From the NCBI GenBank assembly GCA_009746045.1, contig RPFO01000692.1:425004-489003 (forward strand): a DNA stretch of 64,000 nt, given 5' to 3'. This DNA is from Mesostigma viride (Eukaryota > Streptophyta > Mesostigmatophyceae > Mesostigmatales > Mesostigmataceae). Shown piece after piece: positions 1 to 14,499 of this stretch. The notes under the pieces were generated by a model. It was not told where the DNA came from. It ran no database searches and saw nothing but the letters and a program-made list of their open reading frames with translations. Position numbers and translations under genes: made by a program. Within the stretch, counting starts at the first letter, position 1; every line of letters begins with the position of its first letter.

Positions 1-1440
1 CATCAGGTCTTACGCCCCCGGACCGTCTCTCACAAGCACAGGACCCATCGCCAGCCCCACCCCTGAGGCTGGGATTTCCCGGTAAGCCACCGTGGCGATA
101 GGCCCTCTACCCTACCGAACCGTTGGCTGGAAAATGCTTAGCCAACGCCCCGACCAGGGCTTGTGCGTTGGTAGGAAATATTTAGTGGCATAGATATGCC
201 CGCCTTGCAGAACCGAACTCTTGTCTTTCCTATAACGCATCATACAGGGCAAAAACAAAGGCGATGAAGCAGCCAAATTCTCAGCCCCGCCAGGCAATCA
301 TTATTTGCTAAAAAACTGGGCGATGATGAAGAGCTCCTCCCGCCAAGATTTGCTCCAGCCTCGCATCCTCCCCAAACCTCCCGTCTGGCGGCTGGCACGG
401 GCCGAAAGATCAGGTCCGCTGTCAGGCTCCTGGCAGTTATGGGCTACCCGGCACCCCGCGCTAGCTATCTCCTCGCTTAAGCGCAGATTCACCTCTACCT
501 GTGATTCTTTCCACCGTAGCCGCTGGCCCTGGCCTGTATGGCTCCTTCCCCGATGCTGTCAGACATAAAATGCAGCTCCCCCAGTGTCAGGAAGCTGCTT
601 GCCGCACCCAGGGGTAGAGGGGAATCGTCAGTGGGCCCAGCGCTGGAAATCACACCCTTTTACTCAAATCGTAGAGCCCCCCAGCCTCCAACCATTACCG
701 TGGCTGGCATTGGTTGGTGGCGAACATAAAGAATTTTATTCTAGGCCTCTCCACGCCCCGAGAGGCTAATAGCATCATCTTACATTCAGCACAGCCGCCA
801 TAGCGGCCCGCCGACCTTGCCAGCAAATGCTGGGATCGAGTTGCGAAGCTGAAAAGAGGCTTCCCTACGTCCCCTACACCACTCAAAGTACTGACTGCCC
901 ATCACAGCTGCGCCACGCCTGGCACAGGTACAAGGTCTAGTGGCGTACGGTAGAAGCTACCTAGGCCTGAACTTCGGGATCACACTCAGCGCCGGCACAA
1001 TAAGGCCGGCCGCTGCAATACCCTCGTGATAAGCGCTAGTACTACGCTACCTACGGCAGTTCGGCCCCCTTTGAGCCCGTCCACGTGTCACGTATAAAAT
1101 GAGCAAAGCTCAACAAATATCTGGAAAACACGCAGCTTCCTTAGCCAAAGGATGCATCCGAGAACAACTTGATTTCGATAAACAATCGATGCTCACCATG
1201 TATGTGGCTGCTCAGTGTCATCCCCCCATTTTATAAGAGGCCTTGAGGCGGACGGGCGTGGGCGCTCTGTCGGCACCGCCGGGAAAAAGCGTTCATCCCA
1301 TGGGTCAAATGCTGCAACCCATCGGAAGCCAATGTGAACACAGGGGAAGGAGTTTAGGAAACAAGCAGACGTGCTTTCGAAGGATAATAGGTTTGACACA
1401 GCCCTTTAGAAGTCAGATTGACTAAGCGAAATTCTTCCAT
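1..1440. other. Intergenic DNA, nothing recognised
   Basis: I see no convincing coding signal, repeat array or RNA gene here. The open frames are short, overlap on both strands and show no domain or consistent codon bias. Exons of a gene lying mostly outside the window cannot be excluded. Confidence 0.4.
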
Positions 1441-1545
1441 AAGAATGCACCCACCCACCCGCCCGCCTACAGCCCCTGCCCACGACATGATTGGAAATGA
1501 AGCCTAGAGATTGCCTTGCAAAGCCACAGCACCCCTCCATACCCT

Positions 1546-1594
1546 ACCGCCCGCCCGCCCGCCCACCCATTTACCCATTTACCCACCCACCCAG
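1546..1594. repeat. CCCG/CCCA-rich low-complexity tract
   Basis: Short run of CCCG, CCCA and CCCATTTA units, a degenerate tetranucleotide repeat related in pattern to the (TGGG)n tract near 7.6 kb on the opposite strand. No gene is implied. Confidence 0.6.
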
Positions 1595-1637
1595 CGGACC
1601 TTGCTTGTGAGCACTCAGAATAAAGACAGTAAAGCCG

Positions 1638-1640
<3 letters not shown>

Positions 1641-1670
<30 letters not shown>
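1641..1670. repeat. (CAG)10 microsatellite
   Basis: Ten uninterrupted CAG triplets. They lie in an 87-codon open frame (1511-1774) where they would encode poly-alanine. That frame has no other protein-like features, so I treat this as a simple repeat. Confidence 0.85.
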
Positions 1671-1674
<4 letters not shown>

Positions 1675-2830
1675 TCTTCAATTACCATCATATCAAGGAA
1701 CTTCTGGTAAACCCTGGGAGCTAGGGTCTTATAAAGAACTGGCTATGCCTGTCCATTTACGGGACACGCGCTGACCCAAATACAACCCTTTCCAAACAAC
1801 GTCCGGTCGTCCCTGGGAGCTGCCGTAGTAAAGTTCCGTGACGGGTGGTGAGCCCCAGTAAAAAAATGTCGAGTTCTACATAAAGAACACACATTGCCGG
1901 TGGCTCACTTGCACTTCCCTGAAGCCACCTAGGTGATGATAAGCCTCACAACGCCCAGGGCTGCTAGGCTCTGCAGGGGGTATTCCCCAATGGTGCTGTG
2001 CTTGCAAACCAAAACTAGCCTCGAATGTGCTGACCTTACATGCGCAGCAGCAGGGTAAACTGGCTGTGTCTGGCCATTCTTCTTGATGCCAGCTCTTGAG
2101 ACCTCCATGGGGTGCCGCCATTGCATAACATCAGTCTCACGCGCGCTGGCCGTACGTGCATAACAGCGACACATACTGGCTGTGTGTGGGTTGCGCGATG
2201 TGCGCTGCATGGCTATGGCAGTGAGCCGCCCCCCCCTCCTCACCTTAGGAGGAACTGCCGGGCCCCGATGGCCCGGTCGTACTAGCCTGCCTTCAATTGC
2301 CCACAGGTGCTGTTGCTTATTTCTTATGTATGCGTTTCTTCCTATACTCACTTCCACGCTTATTTCTTTACTACCTCGCAGTATAGATATACATACTAGG
2401 TCTACTAGTACTATCCATGTACTACCTAGCTATGAGTGCCTGGATTTGTGGGAGTTGTATGCATTCTGTTACACAAACCCTAATAAATCCATTATCAACA
2501 AAATCCTTTGTACACTCTTTTCCATACCTGGGTCTGTCGGAGCAGCTTGCGCCGCCGCAGATGCGCTAGTGTGTCCCGCATCGCCCGCGCGTGCAGATGG
2601 GGAATTCGCAGCGCCGGGCGAAGCCGATGCGGGGTTTGCAGGCGATGAGGCAGCACCGCAGGCGGGGTTGCTGCCATTTGCTCGGCTGGTGTTGCCGTCA
2701 GGCCCGCTCCCACTTCCGCTACCCGCGTGACGGGTGCGCTTGTTACTCTGTGTGGGATGAATGACATGCACGTAGCGGGCCCCAGACGGGAAATACATAT
2801 TTGGAACCCAGCCCTTAAGGGTTGCCTTGC
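1675..2830. other. Intergenic DNA, no recognised gene
   Basis: Open frames on both strands near 2.49-2.80 kb are GC-rich and Ala/Pro-rich, without a domain or a clear splice partner. Nothing else stands out. Confidence 0.35.
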
Positions 2831-2839
2831 GAAGCCGTA

Positions 2840-2938
2840 GAATTCTTGACCGGCTTGTAGGTTGAAGGGGTGAGCATCATAAAAGGTCGCACAAGGCCAC
2901 CGTGATGCTCACCCCTACAAGCTTGAACAAGAATTACA
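2840..2938. repeat. Imperfect inverted repeat (hairpin)
   Basis: Two arms of about 40 bases face each other across about 20 bases. The inner 13 bases (GGGGTGAGCATCA and its complement) match exactly. The outer parts (CTTGTAG and GAATTCTTG against CTACAAG and CAAGAATT) pair with gaps. It could be a small foldback element or a transcribed hairpin. Confidence 0.6.
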
Positions 2939-2959
2939 AGGGCCTTTCTATATGACATC

Positions 2960-3450
2960 CTACCACTAGCCCCCTGATGCAAACCCTTTTTCAATCCTGC
3001 TATAGAAACCCCTGTATGAATCTAGTCAACCGACAAGAGCAGCTGCTATTGGACGCAACTCAACACATGTGAGATTGGTACAGCTTGTAAGTGAAAGCAG
3101 CCACTGTCTCAAACGAAGCCCAAAGCAAGATGAGCCCGAGCGAGCAAGGACACAACAAGCCAACACCTTGCACATTTATCTACGTCTATGCTTCTAAAGA
3201 ATTTAGCACTTGTTAAATGAGCAACACCTAGACATACCTGGGCCTGCTTCGAGTCACTTAATGACATAGCCAAGATACAATAACAATAAGCAAGTAGCAG
3301 TCAGTGAGGCAATCTAAAAGCAACCTTAATTCAAGTAGCCAGAGACAATGAGATATAAAGTACCCTACAAACATTAGCGATAATAATCAGTACTAATCAG
3401 CAGAATATAGAAGCAACATCCACCTACAGATAAGCCGAGGATATCCCAGC
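2960..3450. other. AT-rich intergenic DNA, nothing seen
   Basis: AT-rich stretch without a long open frame, repeat array or recognisable RNA gene. Confidence 0.35.
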
Positions 3451-3454
3451 TAAG

Positions 3455-3590
3455 CCGTAACTATAGCTTAGTATAGAACGACAGTTTAGTATAGTACTAT
3501 GGTTTCGCATAGAACCTTAGTTTAGTATAGAACTATAGTTTAGAATAGAACTATAGTTTAGAATAGAACCATAGTTTAGTATAGAGCGAG
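3455..3590. repeat. TTTAGTATAGAACTATAG-type minisatellite
   Basis: About seven degenerate copies of an 18-19 base unit built on TAGTTTAGTATAGAAC. Divergence between copies suggests an old array. It gives rise to spurious SILNY repeats in one minus frame. Confidence 0.7.
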
Positions 3591-3599
3591 GATATCCAA

Positions 3600-4600
3600 C
3601 ATGGATTTGGAATACCTGGGGTCCCAATTCCGCCTTGTAGGCATTTTCCACGCTGTCCTGCGACCCAAGGAACAACAGTGGGCATGAACAAGCACATAAA
3701 AGGCATTGAAACCATTCTTCCACATGAGTCCCTGGCCAACCTACCGAAATTCTTGCTGGCTTTGTATTTACATGGGTCTTCACAGCTAGTTTAGGTTCAT
3801 GCCCCCGTCACTTCTCCTTCGCACCTTCCCTTGGGTAATTTGTGCTACTCATTGAGGGGAAGGTATCTCTGTGTTTACTCCGCCTAAAATTAATTAATCA
3901 TCTTAACTTCTAGTTGAAAGAGTAAAGAGGACCACCCAGTAGAACAAGATGTCTTTCACACACTGAGACGTGGAGATAGCCTGAACCACATCATCCACAT
4001 GTTGTGCGAACCTGCATGACCATGATAATGCTCTCTGGAATGAGGGCCAAGATGTGCGTTGCCACATGGAAAGGGGCGCAGGAGAAGGGTGCTTTACTCT
4101 TCAAGGGAGCCTCCTCTTGTTAAGTGTCAATGCAACGCCACAACAGGGGTATCTCAGCTGAATACCAGCAGTCTTACAGGATGGGGCTACCTATCACCTT
4201 GCGCCGTGGTAATAGGTCAGTTACATATCAGACAAAATCTCAAGGCAACGTGGAAGAAGCGCATTGCAATAGTGTACGCTGGCGCCTTCCAGAAAGATCG
4301 TCACAAACTTAATGTATCAAACTTGTGGGGTGGGTATGTGCAATCCAAAATAGCAATAAATACATTAATTAGTTTACAAGTAAACTGCGTCATCTGAGCA
4401 TAAATCCTCAGTGATATAGAGGCGATCAAGTATAGTGATATACAGACCAAGAACTCAGATTTCTTGCAACTTCATCTGTTCCCTGAGATATCCTCATCAA
4501 CAATCTGCATCTCTCAGTGGGCGCTCTATACAGCAAACCGGTAATGGCTACAGTTAAGTAATCATTACGTCAACGAAACGAAAAAGAAGCGTGCATGAGC
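3600..4600. other. Non-coding, one fragment shared with 46.4 kb
   Basis: No convincing gene. Around 4386-4420 the motif GAGCATAAATCCTCAGTG closely matches GAGCATAAGTCCTCAGTG near 46.42 kb, next to a (TTAA)n tract. A fragment of a dispersed element may therefore be present. Confidence 0.35.
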
Positions 4601-4604
4601 TCAC

Positions 4605-6557
4605 CATGAAATCCTGTTCCTGGAAGGCTTTAGACAGCAGGGCCTTGTATTTGTCCGCGCCAACTGCGGCTTTGACCTGCGACCAATCAAGGCCTCCATT
4701 GGTCTGCATGTGCTCGATCAGGGCCGGCCGATTCACATGCACAAACACGAGCCATTTTGTTAGCCATTCCTTGCAAGATGGTGGGCGCACCACTCTCCAA
4801 AGAATCGATGAATGTATGAAAATGCTCCCCAGAGTGCAATGATTCTGGACAGAGAAGGTCGAGGAAATATGCGTCCAATGCATGATGTAGCATAAAACTT
4901 TGAAGATAGACTTGAAGCCCTAGTAATCTCGCCTCGAAGCAGTGGAAACTTCATCTTGTAAACCTCACAGCATGCCCTAAGATGACTCAAGTAGCAGCGA
5001 ACGTCCTTCGCTAGACTTGAATTCCGCCTCAATGACTTCATTCATCATTGCATCTGCATAGCTCCTGGAACCCTGTAGCAAACGTACCCAACCTAGACCT
5101 TGCAGGAGCATGAAAAGCAAAACGCACTTTCGATTTCCACAAGGCAATATATCGCCGCATATGAATATTCTTAATCTCAAACCATGTAAGCTACGCCTGC
5201 ACAGCTAGCTAACTGCTAGTGGGCATCTCTCACAGTGTGCTGCCTGCCAGTCCCTGCCCATCCTGCCTGCATGGGTTCCTAGGTCATGTAGATACGTGTT
5301 GAGCGACAAGGAAAAGAGAGCAAGGGAATCAATTAAAGCAAGCACGCAGAGCCACGCATGCAGACGTGAACATCACATGGTCCCAGCCCCATGCTTTCCC
5401 ACTATAGAGACATTCCCCACTACAGAGACATCCCACACTATAGAGACATCCCCCACTACAGAGACATCCCCCACTACAGAGACATCCCCCACTATAGAGA
5501 CATCCCCCACTACAGAGACATCCCCCACTATAGAGACATCCCCCACTGTAGGGACATCCCCCACTTTAGAGACATTTAATACAGTTGTTGTTTAAGAGCC
5601 ACTCTTACTTATTCATGAGCCTTTCAGATTCACGATTCCATATATTTAATGCCGCTTTAGTTTTAAATGTTATCATCCCTGATGGAGATACTCTGTTGCT
5701 CTGTTGCTCGCCCACCTGGTGTGCTGCCGCCGCTGCCAAGCCTTCTTCCAAAGCCGATTTCACATCCTGCGAAAAATGTTCTCCTGCGAAGAGTGGCAGT
5801 TGCAGGGCCACGACTCGCTGTAACGTGGCGTTCTCGGCTAGGTCGTCCATCCATTCCGCGCTTGAGGCAAACATGGCACGTATGTACTTGTCTTGCGAAG
5901 TAAAAGATGTGTTTTTAGATAGGGACAACCAATAAACTTCTGGGCACTGTCGCAGCAGCTGAATTTGTACTACTACTAGCCTGCGCTGCGTGTGGCGGTG
6001 GATGGCCCAAAGCTTGTCGGCGACCCTGTGAGAGCCACGAAATTGCCAGTCAACATAGCAAGTAGTCATGATGCACGATGATGTCATGAATATCTTGTTT
6101 GTACATTAAGAAAAATATGACGGTGACACTGTGCAACTCGCGGCACTGGTTGCTTGCAAAGAATGTCGTCATCATCAATCTACATCAGTCCCCATTCTTT
6201 GCCCACAATATTTGCTAACAGTTGGGGTCAACTGCTGCTGCCTCACAAACAGATGCACATAGCCCCCAGCTCATGCAGAGTGCTTACAGGGCCCACAGTT
6301 CATGCAGAGTGCTTACTCCACCTTCCCCCAGGTGACAGGACCCCAACTTCCTGACATCTGTCTCACGCCACGTTAGACAAGAGAGTAAGGCCCTTTCTGA
6401 CCTTAGGCAAGTTGCTCACAATGTCCTCCCAAGCAAGAGCTGAAAAAGGCCAAAGCCAATGCAGGCCACGGTCGTACGTGCTGAACTCGTGCTTTCCATG
6501 CGATGGGGCAGCGAGCTGATACGCTACAAATAAACATGCTAATAGTATCTGTCGCAT
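4605..6557 (-). CDS. Candidate spliced gene of unknown function
   Basis: Three minus-strand blocks look like exons. Exon A (6557 to about 6402) starts MRQILLACLFVAYQL, a plausible signal peptide, and could end at a GT near 6401. Exon B (6025-5716) follows a CACAG acceptor, has no stops, contains the acidic-hydrophobic run SAEWMDDLAENATLQR, and ends CAG|GTGGGC. Exon C (4769-4605) follows a weak CAAG acceptor and ends ATG|GTGAGC. B and C join in phase 0. A and B do not join cleanly, so an exon may be missing or the start may be wrong. I recognise no domain. If real, the product may be secreted or membrane-associated. The B-C intron holds an 18-bp minisatellite. Confidence 0.35.
5397..5577. repeat. 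18-bp minisatellite
   Basis: About ten copies of the unit CCCCACTACAGAGACATC with C/T and A/T variants. The unit is a multiple of three and lacks stops in two frames, which explains the repetitive peptides seen there. It lies inside the presumed B-C intron of the candidate minus-strand gene. Confidence 0.9.
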
Positions 6558-6559
6558 GG

Positions 6560-7170
6560 CACCAGAGGAGCGAGAGGAAGGGGTCACTCCTGGCGTAGCA
6601 GAAGGCAGCGAAGGATAGGGCAGTGGCAGCCATATGATGGGGGACTAAGCTGACACCACGACAAGCATGACTGGGAGGGGCCACAGGTTCTCCGTGGTCT
6701 GTTATACAAGCACCATCAGTCCCATAATTCTCTCATATTCTGCACCAAGGCAAGACAGTTGTGCCAAGAGGGGTGCAATGAGCTGCCATCGGTTGCCATG
6801 TATGACTGGGAGGGGCCGGTTGCCTAGTTCCCAGAACTCCCATTGCGGTAGTGTCCGATATTAGTTGTTAGTGGGAGTGCAGAGGGCGGCACCCAGATAG
6901 ATATGGTAGTGCCCTATTACCAGATAGATAGGGCGATACCCTTCCTGTTGTTGTCGCCAGCCTTTGACTAAGACACTTGCCTTATCAATATTCTTTAGTG
7001 TTTCCCCTACCTGCAACTTGGGGTTAGTAGCCAGGGAAAACACTAGAATTCGAATCCGCCTCTACACTGCTGCAGGGGCGTGACGAGCGTAAGAGTTACG
7101 AGATGAGTTACGAGATACGAGCATTCCTCAAGATATCAATGGACGGGTCACTGCAAAAGTGCGCACTACT
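6560..7170. other. Intergenic DNA, nothing recognised
   Basis: Only short open frames on both strands, with no motif. It may hold the promoter of the candidate minus-strand gene. Confidence 0.3.
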
Positions 7171-7262
7171 GAATAGAGAGGTCCAACAGCAATGAAAGGG
7201 AATAGAGAGGTCCAACAGCAATGAAAGGGAAGGTTGAGCAATGCCAGGATTAAGAAAAAGGG
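7171..7262. repeat. Short tandem duplications
   Basis: A 29-base unit containing AGAGAGGTCCAACAGCAATG occurs twice in a row. It is followed by a second small duplication of AAAGGGAAGGTTGAG. Confidence 0.85.
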
Positions 7263-7584
7263 AAGGTTGAGGTGGGGACCTGGGGAGTGATCCAGCAAAT
7301 GGCCTGGGAACTGCATAGGGATACTCCCCATCTCTTTCCTAGTCTTTCTTCTGATCACTTCCACAAGGCATCGCAACATATTACGTACCGAGATGAGGTT
7401 CTGAAAAACAGGGACCAGAAGCCTGACGATAGAGCGCCAGGGGTCGACAGATAGGGATCCCGCTTGCTGCAGGGCATTTCAACGAGGCACCGTGTGGAGA
7501 ACAACCACGCTTCCTAGATGAAGGCAAATTACAAAGTTCAAGCTGAAAAAAACACAATGTGTGTGTGATAGTAAGCGGGTGCAT

Positions 7585-7933
7585 TGGGGTGGGTGGGTGG
7601 GTGGGTGGGCAGACAGGTGGCCGGGCGGGCCAATGGGTGGGTGGGTGGGTGGGTGGGTGGGTGGGTGGGTGGGTGGGTGGGTGGGTGGGTGGGTGGGTGG
7701 GTGGGTGGGTGGGTGGGTGGGTGGGTGGGTGGGTGGGTGGGTGGGTGGGTGGGTGGGTGGGTGGGTGGGTGGGTGGGTGGGTGGGTGGGTGGGTGGGTGG
7801 GTGGGTGGGTGGGTGGGTGGGTGAGTGGGTGGGTGGGTGGGTGGGTGGGTGGGTGGGTGGGTGGGTGGGTGGGTGAGTGGGTGGGTGGGTGGGTGGGTTG
7901 GTGGGTGGGTGGGGTGGGTGGGTGGGGGTGGGT

Positions 7934-7964
<31 letters not shown>
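7585..7964. repeat. (TGGG)n array ending in G31
   Basis: About 340 bases of GGGT/TGGG units with rare GTGAG interruptions, then an uninterrupted run of 31 G at 7934-7964. The G-rich strand is the plus strand and has strong G-quadruplex potential. The long THPP-repeat frames on the minus strand are a product of this tract, not a protein. Confidence 0.95.
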
Positions 7965-7965
<1 letters not shown>

Positions 7966-7969
7966 TTAG

Positions 7970-9030
7970 GGCACGAGCGTGGGGCAAAAGGCAACCTTGG
8001 GCGAATCCATCTGAGCCGTAGCATTCACAAGAATTTGGAGACTACAAACTGTTGCATCTACCAGAGTTGACAAAGCACGGATCCGCGAGTCCACTGTGCA
8101 TACTTTGCTGGAAGCCAGCTGTGAGGACCTGCTAATTCGTAACGAGCAACGACACCCTCGCATATGTTACCTTACCAACTGCGAGAATTTGGCGTCAGGC
8201 AGAACTGGCAGCTATACGCTCCGTAGGCAGACGATGCATCTTAGTAGCCAACTGCAAGGCGACCTCGTGACGTCAATCACAGCGTGGAATCTACCGTCAA
8301 AAGCTAATCCAAGAGAAAGCTGCCTTTGTCTTCCAAGTGAGCACAGCACAGATGCCCAGCAATTAAACCCCTGTGACTAAGCCACTGCTGAGTGCTGACC
8401 TTATAGCGAGCGCGGCAGGCTAATTCCGGACAAAGCAGCAAGCAGCCAGCTGTCAAGTTAAGCTCGCGAAAGAAAGGTTCGTGAATAGTTGAATTGCTCA
8501 GCTTGCGGGAAAACGAGCCTGCCGCTAGAGATTATAAAAAAGATGCTAACTTCAATAACAAGGACTAGTACTTGATTACCTACATAACTACGCTAGCTAG
8601 CCCCCTGCTTGCCAGCAAAAGAACGTTAATTGCATTATCCACGGATTGCGTCGGGTCCTGGAAGCTCTTAATCGGGCCAGGATGACGAGAACTTATGTGC
8701 GGGGGGGAACTACTACTGTCGTAGCTTCCGGCCCTCGGCCAATATAGAATTCTCTGCTGCTCGTCGCGGCGTGGGAACCAACAACAACAACAACTGTCGT
8801 AGCTTCACACAGCCAGCTTGGCATATCGTGTGGTGATTGTGAATGGGTTATGGGCCTTCCTGTTCCAATTGACCGCAGCTCCTACTAAAGACCATCATCC
8901 ATAGTCGAAACTTTATCCCTACATGTAAAAACCATCGGGCGTTGTTATTGCCACGTGTCACGCTGACATGCCGAAATGTGGCCACGCTGTTTGGCCTGTC
9001 GTTGTCGTTGTTGTTGATCCACGCCGCAAT
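7970..9030. other. Intergenic DNA, nothing recognised
   Basis: No long open frame or recognisable element. A short ACAACAACAACAAC run sits near 8.78 kb. Confidence 0.3.
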
Positions 9031-9035
9031 CAGCA

Positions 9036-11971
<2,936 letters not shown>

Positions 11972-12001
11972 AAGACCACCCAATCGTCAGTGAAGTGATG
12001 A

Positions 12002-12006
12002 TGTAA
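12002..12006 (+). terminator. Possible TGTAA polyadenylation signal
   Basis: TGTAA lies 31 bases after the tubulin stop. UGUAA is the known poly(A) signal of chlorophyte algae, so this fits a very short 3' UTR in a green alga. A five-base match alone is weak. Confidence 0.35.
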
Positions 12007-12009
12007 TAT

Positions 12010-12350
12010 TTTAATGGCTAGTTTGAAGGCCTTATCATTTATTGAATGAAAATTATGACATCAAACTCAGAATCAAATCATGTCACAATGACTCCAATAC
12101 TGATGCAATTTAAGGTCAAGTATGTTATTGATGTCATTGTGTGGTCATTTCTGCGAATGAAGTTAGACAACTATGCCTTGATGGCGGTCTCATATTGTGT
12201 TAAGTTTGACAACTACTGGACGCATGGCAATAACCTGTACGCGCTAACGCAGTGTTGTCTTATAGGAAAGGTGAGAAGTTGGCATCTAGTGAAGTCTCAC
12301 TAAATGTAAAGTTTCTCACTTCATAAAGTTTCTGAAAAACTGGCACCAAT
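12010..12350. other. AT-rich intergenic DNA after tubulin
   Basis: AT-rich with short open frames and no recognisable feature. Confidence 0.35.
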
Positions 12351-12353
12351 CTC

Positions 12354-12597
12354 ATGTCGTGTTTAAGGGTTGTAGTTTGGGATGCCTTCTAACCAGGATA
12401 TCAAGGAGACAACAAGCGAAGGCCAGAAAGTGGGAGAATCTGGACCATGGTAGCTCCAGCCGGCCGTTTAATGGTAGTGGGGAGGATATGCAACACATAT
12501 CCCTGAAAAGGGGCATATGGTTTTCAATACATTCTAGGCGATAACCTGCAGGTGGTTGGTGTAAACTGCCTACTAGGGGTGCACAGCTGAGGTGCAC
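12354..12597. repeat. Dispersed repeat fragment
   Basis: Shares a block (AGGAGACAACAAGCGAAGGC then GGGAGAATCTGGACCATGG) with 19.12-19.19 kb in the same orientation and 43.57-43.66 kb in reverse. Near 12.48-12.53 kb it also carries the ACACATATCCCTGAAAAGGG block typical of the ORF1-only element tails. It looks like debris of the non-LTR element families in this window. Confidence 0.6.
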
Positions 12598-12604
12598 ATG
12601 CACC

Positions 12605-12727
12605 ACCATTAATTAATTAATTAATTAGGAACATAACTCCATTGGGAGTGCATGTAGCACATATCCCTGAGAAGGGGCATATGGATTTTAATACATTCTG
12701 GGCTACTTCCTGCAAGGGTGGGAATAT
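12605..12727 (-). mobile_element. 3' tail of ORF1-only element, reversed
   Basis: Read on the minus strand this is CCTTCTCAGGGATATGTGC, then the hairpin CTCC-CAAT-GGAG, then TTATGTTCC and (TAAT)n. It is the shared 3' end of the ORF1-only elements also seen at 18.9, 45.75 and 43.75 kb. Only the tail is present, as expected for 5' truncation during target-primed reverse transcription. Confidence 0.7.
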
Positions 12728-12950
12728 ACGTTTTTCCCGTCTTTGTTCTTATCGTGTCGATTTCATCACGACTCTTGTTGAACTCTTGCATCGTTTATTG
12801 GTCAAAGACTATGGCCGAGACATTATGCTCCGTCAAGTCCGGTGTTTTTTGCAACGTCACCCACATCTGTTCGGTGCTGCCCCTTGGCACAAGCTCTACA
12901 AACAGGTCGTGGACCGGCTGGATCGCATAGTATCTCCGCACATCTGAACC
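12728..12950. repeat. Dispersed repeat, inverted copy at 19.67-19.90 kb
   Basis: About 225 bases nearly identical to the reverse complement of 19668-19895. Both copies keep an open frame for about 70 residues ending in DRLDRIVSPHI. That frame runs antisense to the adjoining element tail, so I do not call it a gene. Confidence 0.7.
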
Positions 12951-13153
12951 CTGGAGCTCAGAACTTTTGCGTCTGAGCCCCAAATGCAGTCAGATCACTT
13001 GCAACCGATGCGTCTTTTCTAGGCGCATCTGCTGCTAGCATCGGTTACAGCTGTAACGCAGTATTGTGACCAGCCTGCAGCAATTACGCAAAGCACCACG
13101 GCGTCTCTCTAAGACGCACGCTGATATAATTTTCCGAACCTATTACGCAATAT

Positions 13154-14489
13154 ATGGCGAGCAAAAGCCTGTCGACGCAACGCAGTTTGGCGGATGCGCT
13201 CGCCTTTGACAATGCGGCAGCTGAGGCTGCCGCTTCGCCAGATCCGGCAGGCAGCGGTGACACCAGTCGTGCACTGGTGGTCACCCAGCAACCTCCCGGC
13301 CTCAATGCCTCGCCATCGGCATCGCCCGACCCTAAACGCGCCCGCTCAGCCGACAAACCAGGAGGGTCCTCACGCCCCTCGGAACCGCGTTTTCGGCTCA
13401 GACCTTTCGAGGTCGATGATCACGACTGGACCAACATGTCTCCGTCCGCTGCTCTGGACTGCATCTTCTTTGGAGACTACGCCTCGCTTTACGACTTGTG
13501 CATCCATCTCCACGCCACCGGACGCCTCCTCGTCACCGACGGCCGTCGCTGGCACAACGTCAGCATGGTTTTCGGCTCCCCCCGCCCCACTCTCCAGCGT
13601 GCCATCCTCAACTCCCTTCTCCAGCGCTCTGACGGCGAGATCTGGGCTCCATCCATCTCCGCCCCCACCCTCCGTTCCATCCTCACGGAAGCCTTTCAGG
13701 AGCACGTGACCCCCCTTGCTGCTGACGTCGCAGCAATGGGTGGCCCGCTGGCTGCTGAACTTCCTCACCTCACCGCCACCTCCACTGCCATTTCCGCCTC
13801 CACTGCCGACATCAAAGCCCAGCTCCTCGACCTCGACCAACGCCTTCAAGCCACCGCCAACGCCCTTGAGAGCTTGCATGACACCGCCGGCCTCACCGCG
13901 CAGGCGGTGAAGGACATCGCCGCCCAGCCGGCGCCTGCTGGCCCGGCCGGCGATGCTCCCTCCACCTGGGCGGACTTGCTTAAGCAGCACACCACCTCCA
14001 CCACCTCCACCATCTCGGCACAACTCAAGCAACAAGCCCTCGACCTTCGCGAGGAAGCCGACATCGCCCGGCGCAGCCACAATGTCATCGTCAAGCACTT
14101 CGACCAGCCGGCAGGTGAGACCTCCACGAGCCTTCTTGAGGCATTTAAGCGCGCCATTTTTGCCCCCATGTTACCGCACTGATGAGCTGGACATGTCGGC
14201 TGTCCGCCTCCCCCGCGCGCGGGGGAAGGCTGGCCCGGCACCCGTGCTCCTCACCTTTAAGTACATGGCGGACAAGCTGGCGTTCCTTAAATGCCGCAAG
14301 AAGCTCTCGGAGACTGGCTTCACGCTGGACGACGACTTGACCCTGGCCCAGCAACAGCGGCGACGCGAGCTATGGCCGACCTACCTTCAGCTCCGGCAGA
14401 GCGCAAGGGGGAAGCCGGTATACTGGAGGGGGGCGGTCATCCACGTTGACCACAAGCTCTGGCAGCCCCCTCCTGCCACCTCAGACTAG
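13154..14489 (+). pseudogene. L1-type ORF1 protein, one frameshift
   Basis: The first frame (13154-14182) covers a Pro/Ala/Ser-rich N-terminus, a middle region likely to form a coiled coil, and the start of an RRM-like segment (SHNVIVKHFDQPAGETSTS). The reading then continues in another frame from about 14170 to 14489: RVVL-type fold, VLLTFKYMADKLAFLKCRKK, LDDDLTLAQQQRRRELWPTY, KPVYWRGAVIHVDHKLW. This order matches L1 ORF1p (Transposase_22 type), an RNA-binding chaperone. Comparison with the intact copy at 46744-48132 puts an extra base near 14170, so this copy is broken once. Confidence 0.75.
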
Positions 14490-14499
14490 GAATATATAT

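Noticed and set aside
7479..8024. THPP/GWVGG repeat 'proteins' on both strands
   Set aside because: Direct translations of the (TGGG)n microsatellite. They are open in several frames because the unit lacks stops.
12642..12947. 101-codon ORF ending DRLDRIVSPHI
   Set aside because: Kept in only two near-identical repeat copies (also 19674-20018 minus) and antisense to the element tail. Identity of recent copies says nothing about coding.
13370..14098. 242-codon minus frame
   Set aside because: Antisense shadow of ORF1 copy A. The plus frame has the recognisable domains.
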